Source of the DNA: Andrena cerasifolii
Taxonomy: Eukaryota; Arthropoda; Insecta; Hymenoptera; Andrenidae
Length of the DNA: 64,000 nt
NCBI RefSeq assembly: GCF_050908995.1
Contig: NC_135123.1
Span: 14,756,001 to 14,820,000 of the forward strand
Reading direction: 5' to 3'
The notes beneath the pieces are model-generated. The model was given only the letters and a program-made list of their open reading frames with translations. It was not told the DNA's origin and searched no databases. Below, piece by piece: positions 11,665 through 23,883 of the stretch. A program made the translations under genes and the position numbers. Position 1 is the first letter of the stretch; each line of letters begins with the position of its first letter.

Positions 11665-12554
11665 CTACATTCCCAAATCAGAGTTCCGCCATATTGGCGA
11701 TAATACATAGCAAGTCACGTGACAAACTTAGTTGAGGTAGTAGATACGAGATGGCGCCTACTCGGGAGGACTGCCAACGTGGATTCATAGCAAAACTGAA
11801 GCGATAGCTGGATATACGAGCCACAATAAAAGCATGATGGAGTCAATGTATGCATTTTCAGACGATTCTAGGTTAGGTTATATTCATTTTAGGCATACAT
11901 TGACATAGGAACTGCTGGGAATTGTATACATTTACTAAATTAACGCTTTTATCGTTACATATACATCACTTGAAATCGCTGTCGTATTTATGTCATAGTA
12001 ATTCAGGCAGTTAGAACAACAACGGACTAACCTACCTTAAAAAAAAATTTCCTATTGTACATCGATGGCTTACAATTAGTGCACACATATTGTATGTCCA
12101 CTTTTAGCGTTTTTGAGAAAAACAGGTTCAAACATTCAATGGTACTTTATAATTACATAAATACTTTTTGCATTATTGTAATATAGGTATCACTGAAAGT
12201 ATGTAATTAGTAGTATAAGTTAGAATCTGCAAAATTATAATAATAACTCGACAATAATGCTTGGAAGTTGGACATGCTATTGTAACCAAGTACAGAGGAG
12301 GACATACTATACTGAATGATATTATATAAAAATGAATGAAAGGAATAATACTGGAAATAATCTCACTTCAATATTCTATTTATTTTTAAAGTAACAGGAA
12401 TAAAAAAGTAATTCGCGGTAGATATAGGAACACTTTAAATTTTTTTTATTTATTGTTACATTTCTCCAAGACTATTTTGTAACTATGTTGTAACGTTTCT
12501 CCCATGTTCAATAATAGACAAGTCAAGTTACTAAACATATTTTTCTTCTTACAG

Positions 12555-12617
12555 GTTTTAACTTCGGAATATTTTGACGGAATGATGGAAACCTTGATAG
12601 TAATCACAAGAAAATAG
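12555..12617 (+). CDS. Possible last exon of an unrecognised gene (partial)
   Basis: A pyrimidine-rich acceptor (TTTTTCTTCTTACAG) is followed by 20 open codons ending in TAG at 12615-12617, reading VLTSEYFDGMMETLIVITRK. AATAAA lies 53 bp later. Acceptor, short open frame, stop and poly(A) signal in the right order suggest a terminal exon. The upstream exons could not be found and the peptide is not recognised. Chance occurrence is quite possible. Confidence 0.22.
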   Translation, partial: VLTSEYFDGMMETLIVITRK

Positions 12618-12669
12618 TGACTTTATATACCTTATACTTTATTGTAACACTGTAAAGGCCTTTTATGCA

Positions 12670-12675
12670 AATAAA
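12670..12675 (+). terminator. Candidate poly(A) signal
   Basis: AATAAA following the possible terminal exon at 12555-12617. It lies about 260 bp before the satellite array. Confidence 0.3.
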
Positions 12676-12936
12676 ATGAAAGAAACTTGAAACAAACTGT
12701 ATTATTATTCACAAATACCTTTTACATATTCCTATCCAAATTCCAAATATCTATGGTATTTCCTTAAGAATATCATAGATTTCCTTTGTTAATAAGTCGA
12801 TATTTAAGAAAATTTTGCAACAGAACAAATTTTGCATTCAGAAATTACAAGCTTCGAATCTTCCAAAAGCATCACATTAACCGCGAACTGTTTAAAGGCC
12901 CATGAAAGGCGTAGCTCTTGTTTGCTACTTTAAGGC

Positions 12937-15478
12937 GATGCCTTCGAAGCTGAAATTCAGAATACCTCTTTTCGCTTCATGTTCTCCTGATACCTGGGCC
13001 AAAATCTGGCAAAAATTTTCAGAATGCACAAAATTGGGCTTTGTAACAGGAGAACATGCCGTCGAAAGAGGTGGCACTAAGGAACGTCTTCGGAGAGAGA
13101 GTCGAGGATGCCTTCGAAGCTGAAATTCAGAATACCTCTTTTCGCTTCATGTTCTCCTGATACCTGGGCCAAAATCTGGCAAAAATTTTCAGAATGCACA
13201 AAATTGGGCTTTGTAACAGGAGAACATGCCGTCGAAAGAGGTGGCACTAAGTAACGTCTTCGGAGAGAGAGTCGAGGATGCCTTCGAAGCTGAAATTCAG
13301 AATACCTCTTTTCGCTTCATGTTCTCCTGATACCTGGGCCAAAATCTGGCAAAAATTTTCAGAATGCACAAAATTGGGCTTTGTAACAGGAGAACATGCC
13401 GTCGAAAGAGATGGCACAAAGTAACGTCTTCGGAGAGAGAGTCGAGGATGCCTTCGCAGCTGAAATTCAGAATACCTCTTTTCGCTTCATGTTCTCCTGA
13501 TACCTGGGCCAAAATCTGGCAAAAATTTTCAGAATGCACAAAATTGGGCTTTGTAACAGGAGAACATGCCGTCGAAAGAGATGGCACTAAGTAACGTCTC
13601 CGGAGAGAGAATCGAGGATGCCTTCGCAGCTGAAATTCAGAATACCTCTTTTCGCTTCATGTTCTCCTGATACCTGGGCCAAAATCTGGCAAAAATTTTC
13701 AGAATGCACAAAATTGGGCTTTGTAACAGGAAAACATGCCGTCGAAAGAGGTGGCACTAAGTAACGTCTTCGGAGAGAGAGTCGAGGATGCCTTCGCAGC
13801 TGAAATTCAGAATACCTCTTTTCGCTTCATGTTCTCCTGATACCTGGGCCAAAATCTGGCAAAAATTTTCAGAATGCACAAAATTGGGCTTTGTAACAGG
13901 AGAACATGCCGTCGAAAGAGATGGCACTAAGTAACGTCTCCGGAGAGAGAATCGAGGATGCCTTCGCAGCTGAAATTCAGAATACCTCTTTTCGCTTCAT
14001 GTTCTCCTGATACCTGGGCCAAAATCTGGCAAAAATTTTCAGAATGCACAAAATTGGGCTTTGTAACAGGAAAACATGCCGTCGAAAGAGGTGGCACTAA
14101 GTAACGTCTTCGGAGAGAGAGTCGAGGATGCCTTCGCAGCTGAAATTCAGAATACCTCTTTTCGCTTCATGTTCTCCTGATACCCGGGCCAAAATCTGGC
14201 AAAAATTTTCAGAATGCACAAAATTGGGCTTTGTAACAGGAGAACATGCCGTCGAAAGAGGTGGCACTAAGTAACGTCTTCGGAGAGAGAGTCGAGGATG
14301 CCTTCGCAGCTGAAATTCAGAATACCTCTTTTCGCTTCATGTTCTCCTGATACCCGGGCCAAAATCTGGCAAAAATTTTCAGAATGCACAAAATTGGGCT
14401 TTGTAACAGGAGAACATGCCGTCGAAAGAGGTGGCACTAAGTAACGTCTTCGGAGAGAGAGTCGAGGATGCCTTCGCAGCTGAAATTCAGAATACCTCTT
14501 TTCGCTTCATGTTCTCCTGATACCTGGGCCAAAATCTGGCAAAAATTTTCAGAAAGCTCAAAATTGGGCTTTGTAACAGGAGAACATGCCGTCGAAAGAG
14601 GTGGCACTAAGTAACGTCTTCGGAGAGAGAGTCGAGGATGCCTTCGAAGCTGAAATTCAGAATACCTCTTTTCGCTTCATGTTCTCCTGATACCTGGGCC
14701 AAAATCTGGCAAAAATTTTCAGAATGCACAAAATTGGGCTTTGTAACAGGAGAACATGCCGTCGAAAGAGGTGGCACTAAGTAACGTCTTCGGAGAGAGA
14801 GTCGAGGATGCCTTCGCAGCTGAAATTCAGAATACCTCTTTTCGCTTCATGTTCTCCTGATACCCGGGCCAAAATCTGGCAAAAATTTTCAGAATGCACA
14901 AAATTGGGCTTTGTAACAGGAGAACATGCCGTCGAAAGAGGTGGCACTAAGTAACGTCTTCGGAGAGAGAGTCGAGGATGCCTTCGCAGCTGAAATTCAG
15001 AATACCTCTTTTCGCTTCATGTTCTCCTGATACCTGGGCCAAAATCTGGCAAAAATTTTCAGAAAGCTCAAAATTGGGCTTTGTAACAGGAGAACATGCC
15101 GTCGAAAGAGGTGGCACTAAGTAACGTCTTCGGAGAGAGAGTCGAGGATGCCTTCGAAGCTGAAATTCAGAATACCTCTTTTCGCTTCATGTTCTCCTGA
15201 TACCTGGGCCAAAATCTGGCAAAAATTTTCAGAATGCACAAAATTGGGCTTTGTAACAGGAGAACATGCCGTCGAAAGAGGTGGCACTAAGTAACGTCTT
15301 CGGAGAGAGAGTCGAGGATGCCTTCGCAGCTGAAATTCAGAATACCTCTTTTCACTACATGTTCTCCTGATACCTGGGCCAAAACCTGCAAAAATTTTCA
15401 GAATGCACAAAATTGGGCTTCGTAACAGGATAACATGACGTGGAAAGAGGTAGCGCAAAGTAATGTCTCTGAAGAGAA
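12937..15478. repeat. 170-bp satellite array, 15 copies
   Basis: GATGCCTTCG recurs exactly every 170 bp, with its G at 12937, 13107, 13277 and so on to 15317. That gives 15 head-to-tail units. Units 1-14 differ at only a few positions; unit 15 is diverged and decays near 15470. Diagnostic variants are CGAAGC/CGCAGC, ACCTGGG/ACCCGGG, AATGCAC/AAAGCTC and GAGTCG/GAATCG. Each unit contains a 12-bp inverted pair, CATGTTCTCCTG and CAGGAGAACATG, around a loop of roughly 60 bp. Open frames within the array are by-products of the unit and are not genes. Confidence 0.98.
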
Positions 15479-15687
15479 GTAGAAGCCTTGAACGAAAGTC
15501 GATAGAGTTTGAGAGTAGTGAATGGCATATTTAAAGTAGTGCTTTAATGCGAAGATTTTTAAAACCACTCTGCGTGGAAGGATCTTTTTAGGTGTTCTTT
15601 TTAGCATATCTTTTATATGTGATTTGGAATAGGAAGGAGTAAGTAATGCTCGTTAAATAAAAAAACTCTTTTACCACTTAACTGCAA

Positions 15688-15693
15688 TTTATT
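15688..15693 (-). terminator. Candidate poly(A) signal (minus strand)
   Basis: TTTATT on the + strand, which is AATAAA on the minus strand, about 50 bp after the stop of the possible gene at 15741-16670. Confidence 0.3.
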
Positions 15694-15740
15694 CAAATAA
15701 GTGAAATGCAATACAATGAAATGTTACAAGTGTAACTGGG

Positions 15741-16670
15741 TTAGGTCTGGCTTAGGGGAGGGTTAGGGGTACCGTTAGGGATTTCTCCACGTAAAAAAAA
15801 AAAAAGGTCTGGGTTAGGTCTGGGTTCGGCTGAAGCAGTATCTTGTGCAAATTTCATATCAATGAACCCAGTCGAAAATGCAGCCGGTTTAACGTCTTCT
15901 ATGTAAAAATTCCTTACCTGTAAAGCAGAAATATACACGATTAATAATTGCTCTAGTTACAGTATGTGAGATTAATTACATCGCATCGGCACACTTTAAA
16001 CTCTAAACATGTCACACATAACAAGCACGCACACACGCACAGCATTTCAACAGATTTCAGAGTAGGTAGTTGCTGAATTGGCCGCTTCTCGTGTAGCATA
16101 AGCACATTTCAAGTAATTGAAATGTACAATGAATTTTCTACGTTTACAGTACCAGCCGACTTTCCGTTTAAATTTTTATAAGTATAACGGAACAGCTGAG
16201 AATTTCTTTCCTTATTCAGAATAGAATACAGAAATAGCAAACAGCTCCCTCTCGCGTTCACCGGGTAATCGTCGATCTATCGGTATTACCATTTCTGTGT
16301 AGGAAAAAATGCTGTAATACCGACCTGCCGAATTGACTAGGTCACGTGACGTGTCTACCCCCTTAAGCATCTGCTTAAGAATAAATAGCGACTGAGAATA
16401 CCGCCCAACATGTTCATACTTTTCCCCGTTCCTTTTAACTTCGCTCGGTAAGTACTCCCACGGAGCGCTTGCACAACCCACCCTGAGATGGCGGCAGCCC
16501 GGCGCCGGTACCTGAAACCACCTTACGATGTATCGATTGTCGATGTTCATTTCAATGTCTTCTTTCGAAAGAGTTAAACTGCGCAAATTTCTGATAGCTC
16601 CGACGAGTTCGGTTACACCAAACGTCGAGCATGCATAATTCCCCTCGCATCGAAGTACTCGCGCGCCCAA
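15741..16670 (-). CDS. Possible two-exon gene, unrecognised
   Basis: The upper exon is open from about 16670 to 16527 and ends at a good donor (ATC then GTAAGG). The lower exon starts at 15917 after TTTCTGCTTTACAG and runs to TAA at 15743-15741. Joined in phase 0, the peptide passes through LSKEDIEMNIDNRYI and VRNFYIEDVKPAAFSTGF. AATAAA follows at 15693-15688. The only in-frame ATG encodes the Met of EMNIDNRYI, so either the product is short or a 5' exon is missing. The last 25 residues come from a C/T-rich tract and look non-protein-like. I do not recognise the family. If real, the gene is head to head with STAM, whose ATG is about 265 bp away. Confidence 0.25.
16351..16407 (-). repeat. Dispersed repeat, copy 2 (empty-site copy)
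   Basis: Reverse complement of the 11188-11299 repeat, without the 54-bp segment. It reads GTGTCTACCCCCTTAAGC to GAGAATACCGCCC on the + strand. It lies within the intron of the possible minus-strand gene. Confidence 0.85.
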
Positions 16671-16935
16671 CAGTTCGGTTCACCGTAAATCTCGCGCCGT
16701 CAAGCGCTCGGGTTTGACATCACACTCGAGGCGGGTTCGATAGTATCGAGCTTTTTTGGCAGGTCGAAAGGAAAGATGTCCCTCGATGGTAGATTAGAAT
16801 GTTATTAGTCATTCGGTCTCGCGTATGTGAGTAAATATCAGCTGGATGCGCAGAGGGAAACGTAACGCGATCCTGTGACAGCGCGTAACGGACGTAACCG
16901 TCGAAACGGACCCCCTTCGTGGAATCCACGGCGAA

Positions 16936-19900
16936 ATGGGCCTTTTCCAGACATCCTCGCCTTTCGACGCTGACGTCGGTGAGTGGCAGACGTTCTCCCT
17001 AGCCTTAATTCACTTAGAACCATCACTCTTGATTACCGATCCCACAGCCGCGGAAATTAGTGTACAGCACCGTAACGAGCTCGCGCATCGTCCCCTACCC
17101 GCCCCCCGCGACCTTGCTCGGTTTTTTCGCCACTGGAGATATCGAAATTCTGCGTTTCATGGACGCATTAAGCGGTTGTTGACATTTGACCTCCAATTAA
17201 GACAGCAGATTTTACGAATTACCTCCGTCCTCCTTTTTCCACCGCCACCGATGATCTGTGCACAGCGCTCCTAGAAGAAATCTATATTCGCGATGATAAT
17301 GTTCTAATGTACAGAGGAGTGCTGCAAAAACTTGAGACTTCAACTTCTTTGTGGTATTACGTATTCTTTCCAAGCTCGCATATGGGGGGACAGGGGATTC
17401 TAGTTTGATTAGTGGAATTGTAGGATGTTTTATGTAAGCGGTATGTCGAAGTATTAATAAGATTACGCTTTGGAAAAGCTTGTGTGAAATTAATGTCCAA
17501 GGTACTCGAGTACTGTACGATAGGAATCCGGTGACTTCGCGTATTAGGATATTATCGAGCTGCTTCATTCTTACCCGCAGTTAGCGTTCGTAGCAGTGCC
17601 AAACAGATTTAAGTCTCTTATGTTTGTTCATTGTATTTCATGGTTTTGCTATTACGATTTGTTGTAACAGAGAAGGCAACCTGCGAGAAGAATACGACCG
17701 AAGAATGGGGAAAAATAATGGATATCTGCGACAAAGTAGGAACCTCTCCCCAACATGCAAAGGATTGCCTGCGATCGATCGTTAAAAGACTCTATTCTCC
17801 AGATCCACACATTGTCCTGCAAGCGTTAACAGTTAGTACACTTTGCGAAATATATCAATTTTTCTTATGTAACGGACGTCATTAAAATAGAGGGTGGGGC
17901 ATAATGTGTAGTAAACAATGTGGCATACATTTGTTCCTATACAGCTTTGTTTCTGAAAAAATTGAACGCAACGACTCATCGGGGGCGTAGGCGATTGACT
18001 ACGACTTAACGAGCGTGTTTAGTCCTCTGTATTACTATCTTTACATTAGTGGTTGCAAATACTGACGGTGGTGTGGTTTGAATAATATGCTATTCTATGT
18101 TGCAGCTTAGTTCTTTTTCTATATTAAAAATTGTTGAAATTATATTAGATTCTGCTCGACAAATTGGAAATATTAAAATTATGCAGTTCTTTTTATCTTC
18201 TAAATTCTTACATGATTTTTCTCTTTTAGCTCGAAACAATTTTCTGGTCAATATGAGTCTGATTAATATCACAAATCTAAGCAGAATCTTTACTGTATTC
18301 CACATATTCGATTTACGTTTACGCAAAGAATCATTTGCTTTTCGTCTCTACGATTAGTTACTTTGTTATACATTTATATTTGTAACTGCTATGCTAATAT
18401 TTAATTTTCATCTAGTTGTTGGACGCATGTGTCAGCAATTGTGGAAAGACATTCCACTTGGAAATTGCCTCACGGGATTTTGAGAATGATCTAAGAAAAC
18501 TCATGAACCAGTCCCAGCCAAAGATTGTGGATAGAATGAAAGGACTGCTAAAGAAGTGGGCTGAAAATGACTTCAAAACTGATCCTCAATTAAATTTAAT
18601 TCCAAGCTTATATAATAAACTTAAAAATGAAGGTTGCGATTTCAGTTCCGCGTCGGACACGGTAAGTCTTCTAATTTATAAATCCCTTTATAAGATCTGC
18701 GTTCACTGCAAAATATGCACAGCTGCATTCAGTCTTTTGTTCAAATAGTTGCTAGTAAGATAAGGCTATCGCTTATTGATGTCCTGCTGTGTTTTTCCTG
18801 CAGTCATTCGTCAAGCGAGTAATTACTTCATTGAATCTAATACCAATATTCGTGTAGAATTACATTTATCACGTTTTGTGTATACTTGTTTCCTATTAAA
18901 GTGTTATAAACTTAAAATGTTCTTAAACCTGAATAACTATTACATTCGACGAACCGATTATCTATTTTTAGCCGAAGCGTACAAGTGTTCTGAGTAAAGA
19001 TCCAAACGTAGTAACAAATTCACAGGAAGAAGAAGATATCGCAAAAGGTGCCTTTAAGTATTTAAAACTACTTTCTGATTTAAAGTATAAAATGGTATCA
19101 CGACTATAAATTTAAACTTATCCTTTTTTCTTTCATGCTCGTAGCCATAGAACTGTCGCTTAAAGAAACTAAAGCACAAAGCCAAGCATCTTCTTCGCAT
19201 AGTTCACCAGCGTCGAAAAAGAGTACAAGTTTATATCCAAACGTAAGCTCGGCGCTTAGTGCTTCGAGCAATTCAGAAGGCAGGAAAGTCCGTGCTCTGT
19301 ACGATTTCGAGGCAGCCGAAGACAATGAATTAACATTTTTAGCTGGAGAAATAAGTACGATACAAGTCCATTTAAAATTTCATTCCGAAAGTGTTACGTT
19401 TTACTTACAGCCACAGAAAATTCAAGTATAATATACGATACAATAATGAAGTTATCGCCTGAATTTCAGTTAACATTTTGGATGAATCTGATCCGAATTG
19501 GTGGAAAGGCAGTAATCACAGAGGAGAGGGACTTTTCCCCTCTAATTTTGTTACCGCAGATTTATCCGTGGAGCCTGAACAGTTCACAAGTAAGATCCTA
19601 CATATATTAAACTGTGCACAATCGATAGTAAAACGCTACGTATAAATCCATGCGCAGAGTTAGAGCACAGTAACAAAAAAATGGTTCAGTTCGCTGAAGA
19701 AGTAGAAGTGAAAACGGTGAAGAGGGAGCCGGAAGTGATCGAGGTTGAAATAGATGAACGAAAAATGGACAAACTTCTACACTTGTTACACGAAGCTGAT
19801 CCCCAGTGCGACAATTCCGATCCGCAAGAAATGCTCGAGTTAGAAGGTAATGCCAGCCAACTTTCACGTCCACTTCATCTTGCGTTCCATCAGCAGTTTT

Positions 19901-20958
19901 GACTCGAAATAATGTCTTACAGAACAAGTCACCGCAATGGGGCCGTTAATTGACGCAGCTTTGGAAAAAGTAGATAGGAGGCATGCGCAGCTAACACAAC
20001 TAAGTTCTGATTTGGTGGACGCCCTTAATTTATACCACACATTAATGCGAGAACCTCCGCCTCCTACACCGTCTAATTATACCTTGCCCAAGATGCCAGC
20101 CCACGTAAACCCGTATCAGTTTCAAAATCAGGGACCACCGCCGCCGCATGTAAGGATCGGGGCATCTTCCGATTTCCTTTGAACAAATGGTACTCGTAAA
20201 TGGTTATATTAAAAGTATTCGAATTTCTTGATAGATATACAATGGGGTGCCACCACCTCATCAGCCTTTTCCTGTTGGAGGTGGTTCGTCCGGGCCATAC
20301 AGCGCCAGCATCCCAACCAATGAATACATGGGGCCTGCGAGCATGCCGAACATGACATTACCCCAGCATTATCACGTGCAATCAGGCCCACATCCACATG
20401 CTCCAGGACATCCCCAAGGCCCGCCAGTGCTAGATCAAAGTAACCTTCCTTATTCCCATCAAGGGTATGTGTTAATATAAGTGTAACATTATTATTTGTG
20501 TCTGACGTGATACTTCCCTTTCAAAAACTCTTTCTTCTACATTTTTCGTGATAACATTCTTTCATAGATTATTATGAGAACTTCGATCTTGCATGAAACT
20601 ATTCATTTTGCATTATTATTTGGAGAACCTGACGATGATTTAAAATTTCTTAGTGCTTATTATGCATAAAAGGTTTTTGGAAATGAAAACTTTTCAAGTT
20701 TTATATTTGAGAGATCTGAGGGATTCGTTAGTATATATTCCGTATAGTTAAATGTTATTGAATGAAACTGGTTGCGTTGGAATATCGTGCATAGTTACTG
20801 AAGAATAACTGATAAATGTGCATTTCGTGACGGTGTGTAACAGATATCCACCTCAAACTGGTTCTATATCGGGACCTTATGGTCCACAAGGACCGACAGG
20901 ACCTCCGGTAAACCAACAGACTCATTATGCCCCGCCAAACGGGCAGCACATGATGTAA
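16936..20958 (+). CDS. Stam: Signal transducing adapter molecule (STAM), ESCRT-0 subunit
   Basis: STAM pairs with Hrs to form ESCRT-0, which gathers ubiquitinated receptors on early endosomes. Ten exons: 16936-16978, 17671-17831, 18416-18661, 18972-19047, 19145-19354, 19470-19589, 19658-19846, 19923-20149, 20235-20464 and 20844-20958 (TAA). They join in phase to 1617 bp, 538 residues. The VHS domain covers about residues 1-145 (for example EEWGKIMDICDKVG and ACVSNCGKTFHLE). A ubiquitin-interacting motif lies near 169-184 (EEEDIAKAIELSLKE). The SH3 domain spans about 222-277 (RALYDFEAAEDNELTF, DPNWWKG, GLFPSNFV). A helical Hrs-binding region (about 290-395, MGPLIDAALEKVDRRHAQL) precedes a Pro/Gly/His-rich tail. 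In exon 5 the donor is GTACGA at 19355, chosen because it keeps the SH3 frame. All domains are intact. Confidence 0.97.
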
Positions 20959-21033
20959 AGGGATGCTACACGTTTCAAATTCATCCTGTACTATAACTCA
21001 AGTTGTACAATATTACTATATTATAATTATTTA

Positions 21034-21039
21034 AATAAA
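21034..21039 (+). terminator. Candidate poly(A) signal, STAM
   Basis: AATAAA 75 bp after the STAM stop. Another lies at 21329-21334, so alternative 3' ends are possible. Confidence 0.45.
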
Positions 21040-22750
21040 CATACCCGAAGTAGCCAAAGATACTGGGTTTTTGATGGAAGTTTTGCATTTGGAACTTATC
21101 GTGTAAGCTTATTATGTAGAGGGTATACACGGCAAAGTGATCGGAAATACATTAGAAGAACGTGATTCACTTTCTTTATCTTCAGCAACTGTTATTAGTC
21201 TTTTCTTTTTAAAAACTTTAAATAACGTACTCCTTTAGCCGAATTAGCGTCCGATATTATATTTTGCGATTTACCGCTATGTAACATCGACTTGAAATAT
21301 TGTTGTACTCGAACAGTGAAATTAAAATAATAAATGGTGGAATAGGATCGTCGACTTACAAACTGACATGTAATCTTAAGTTTATGGCGAGATGTCTCGT
21401 GACCCTCTTGTCACTTATTAATAATCATTTCTGTAACGTTGTACGTTTGTCGTAAGTTATGAGAGCTGCACTGTCGTTCGCGGAATAATTACAATAGTAC
21501 ACGAAGCGTGGAGACTGTATCGAAAGCATCACCTTATTTTATAGTTTTTTTTTACTGTCATTCATTCTTAACGAGTGAATCTAAATGAGCCCTGAGATGC
21601 GATTGTTACAACATACACAAATCTTCTTTCGGATATACAATCGCGGTGGTTTTAAGAGCTGCCGCATCGAACATTGTCGAAGGAAATCTACAATTATCGC
21701 GACAAGACGTCTTAACCTGGTCTAGTCTGTCCACTGTGTATAGTAAAACTATTTCCTATTGTTTGTTGAGCGAGGCTGCGAGAAGCTTTCTATGAATTGT
21801 TAATGCATAATACTCGCACAGTTGCGTTCGCAGAGAGAAGTCTGCCGTGTTAAAACGAGAGGAGAACAAATGAGAATGACGACTGTATTCTTTTAAAATT
21901 ACATTAAAATAAGGTGTAATAGTAAGGCGACTTGGAACTAGGTTAAGGGAACTCTTATAAATTTCTTTAGTAGACCTTCGATTTTAAGTGACTCGTAACT
22001 GAAGTTTGCGTTCAGAAAGCTGAAACTAAATTCACGAAAGTGTCGAAAGAAAGGAAAAAGTGTTAGCAAGTATCGAACCGGTTTTAGGATTTATCGAAGT
22101 ACGAAAATGAAGGTCTATTAAAGAAAGTGGTAATCTCGATGAATCGGTTCATTCTTACTCACAAGTTCGCAGTGGGTGCATGAAACAGATGCTTGAAAAG
22201 TATCTTATATAAAGCATTTTCTAATTTAAAGAATAAAGTAGCAAATCAGAGAAATGATAAAATTTAAGAAACTACGATTCTATGTTTGTTTATATGAATA
22301 TTACCTAACAGATAGTAATAGAAGGCGCATAGTTCTGATAATAAAACTCGTATACTACATCATCGCGTTAACATGGTTTGGAGTAACTTATACTTTTAAC
22401 TACACCTTCTACGAATTAACAAGGTAATTAGCTAGAGGTAACTTTTCCGTGAATATATTTCTTTTCAACTTTCCCCCCCTGCTCGTTTCCTCAATTTAGT
22501 TTCTTACTGACAACCTTGATAAATAATTTCACAAGCATTTAACTCGGATTAACAAGACGATATGTTTCAAAGTTTCCAGAGAATACAAACAAGGTCTGGG
22601 TATAATTATTTGCTAAGAGGCAGGGCATATTGGCAGGCTAGTACAATATGTACTTGCTCGACAGAAGCTTGAACAAAAGACAATTCTGTTGACTGTGCAT
22701 GGAAAGATGGTAAGGTCGTGTAGGAATCTTCTAAAGCAGTGTTGGTTTAA

Positions 22751-22867
22751 GGAAGTATCAGACCTATCTTCAAAGTGGTACCAAGTTGATGAAATTTTTT
22801 AGAAAGAACAATCACAAATTTTCATCAACTTGGTACCATTTTGAAGGTAGGTCCAATAAGTACATCC
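22751..22867. mobile_element. 117-bp foldback element flanked by TTAA
   Basis: The arms 22751-22796 and 22817-22867 are reverse complements with few gaps, sharing TTGATGAAA, GGTACCAAGTTGATG and GACCTA. TTAA is present on both sides (22747-22750 and 22868-22871). The termini begin GGAAGTA and GGATGTA. It is nearly all hairpin, with a 20-bp loop. Confidence 0.75.
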
Positions 22868-23883
22868 TTAAAAGCTAAGTCGGTTACGGATACAATAAGT
22901 GAAAAACATGGAAGGAAGATATGAAACGCGTAGATCTTTTGTAACAATTGTGTACTGTACTTCGTATATGTACCCCGCAAAGAGGTTGAAAGGGAGAGAA
23001 TGTGTGAGAGATAGGAAAAAAATTGTGGAAAGCGAGAAAGGGTCGGGTCCTATGAAAAACAGATGTAATTTAAATTGTATATGTTATGTTGCCATTAAAC
23101 TCTCATTATTTACATAAATGGTGGCAATGATTGTGTGCCCATATCGCGGCCACTACCCGTGCGCTCACACAAGCTAGGAATAGCGTGTACGTATACGCGA
23201 TGTTGTAAACGAACCGTATTTTTCCACTTTCGTCCCGGGATCGGTAAGAAGGAGTTTTTGCGGGTATACTTGCCTCTGTCGGTATTCCTACCGACAGAGT
23301 AGAGTATCTCCGGTTTGCTAATTCCATTTCTGTTTTCGAGAGGTCAGCATAACAATTTTTTACGCGCCTCCAGCTTTCGTTCTTGTCTATATAATATCGC
23401 GCGAATTATTTGAACCAAACGTAGAATTCTTGGGAACAAAATCGCTTCTTACGATTTAAATCCTCCAATAATTATAATCCCCAAAGAATTATAAAATCTT
23501 GGAAAGATTAACGCACGCTTTTATTACCAAAGTTACATTTTTAAAAGCTAACAATTTCAATGCAATTCCTTAGAAAACGTAGCGAAATCAAAGTCCTTGG
23601 TACGTTTTTACACGCAGTACAAAAGCGAAAGGGGGATGCGATTTATTCCAAGAACATTCTTCTTCCTGTTAAATGCATAATAGTATGTTAAAATTATGCA
23701 GTTATGTTCCTGTTTTAGAGACCGACGGCAATATTATCACGACACATGACTTTCTGCCTTAATTGCTGGCATCCTTGCCAATTACAGATCATAATTTACG
23801 TTCCGATACGTCGCTCTTCCCTTCATCCATTAATTTGTAAATCCTTAATGTACACAGTACAAGCTGCTTATTACATATTTCCT

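Larger units (their letters stand above)
10894..12554. other. Repeat-rich spacer upstream of NDUFV1
   Basis: No recognisable gene. It holds the NDUFV1 promoter region just above 10893, the inverted-repeat copy at 11188-11299, a 50-bp palindromic insertion and a long inverted repeat at 11346-11664. The remainder to 12554 is AT-rich and featureless to me. Confidence 0.5.

Noticed and set aside
12902..15458. Open frames of 70-110 codons within the tandem array, on both strands
   Set aside because: They repeat with the 170-bp unit, are interrupted by unit variants and have no domain.
15740..15840. Telomere-like GGTTAGG repeats
   Set aside because: Only a few scattered TTAGG words separated by other sequence; no regular (TTAGG)n run.
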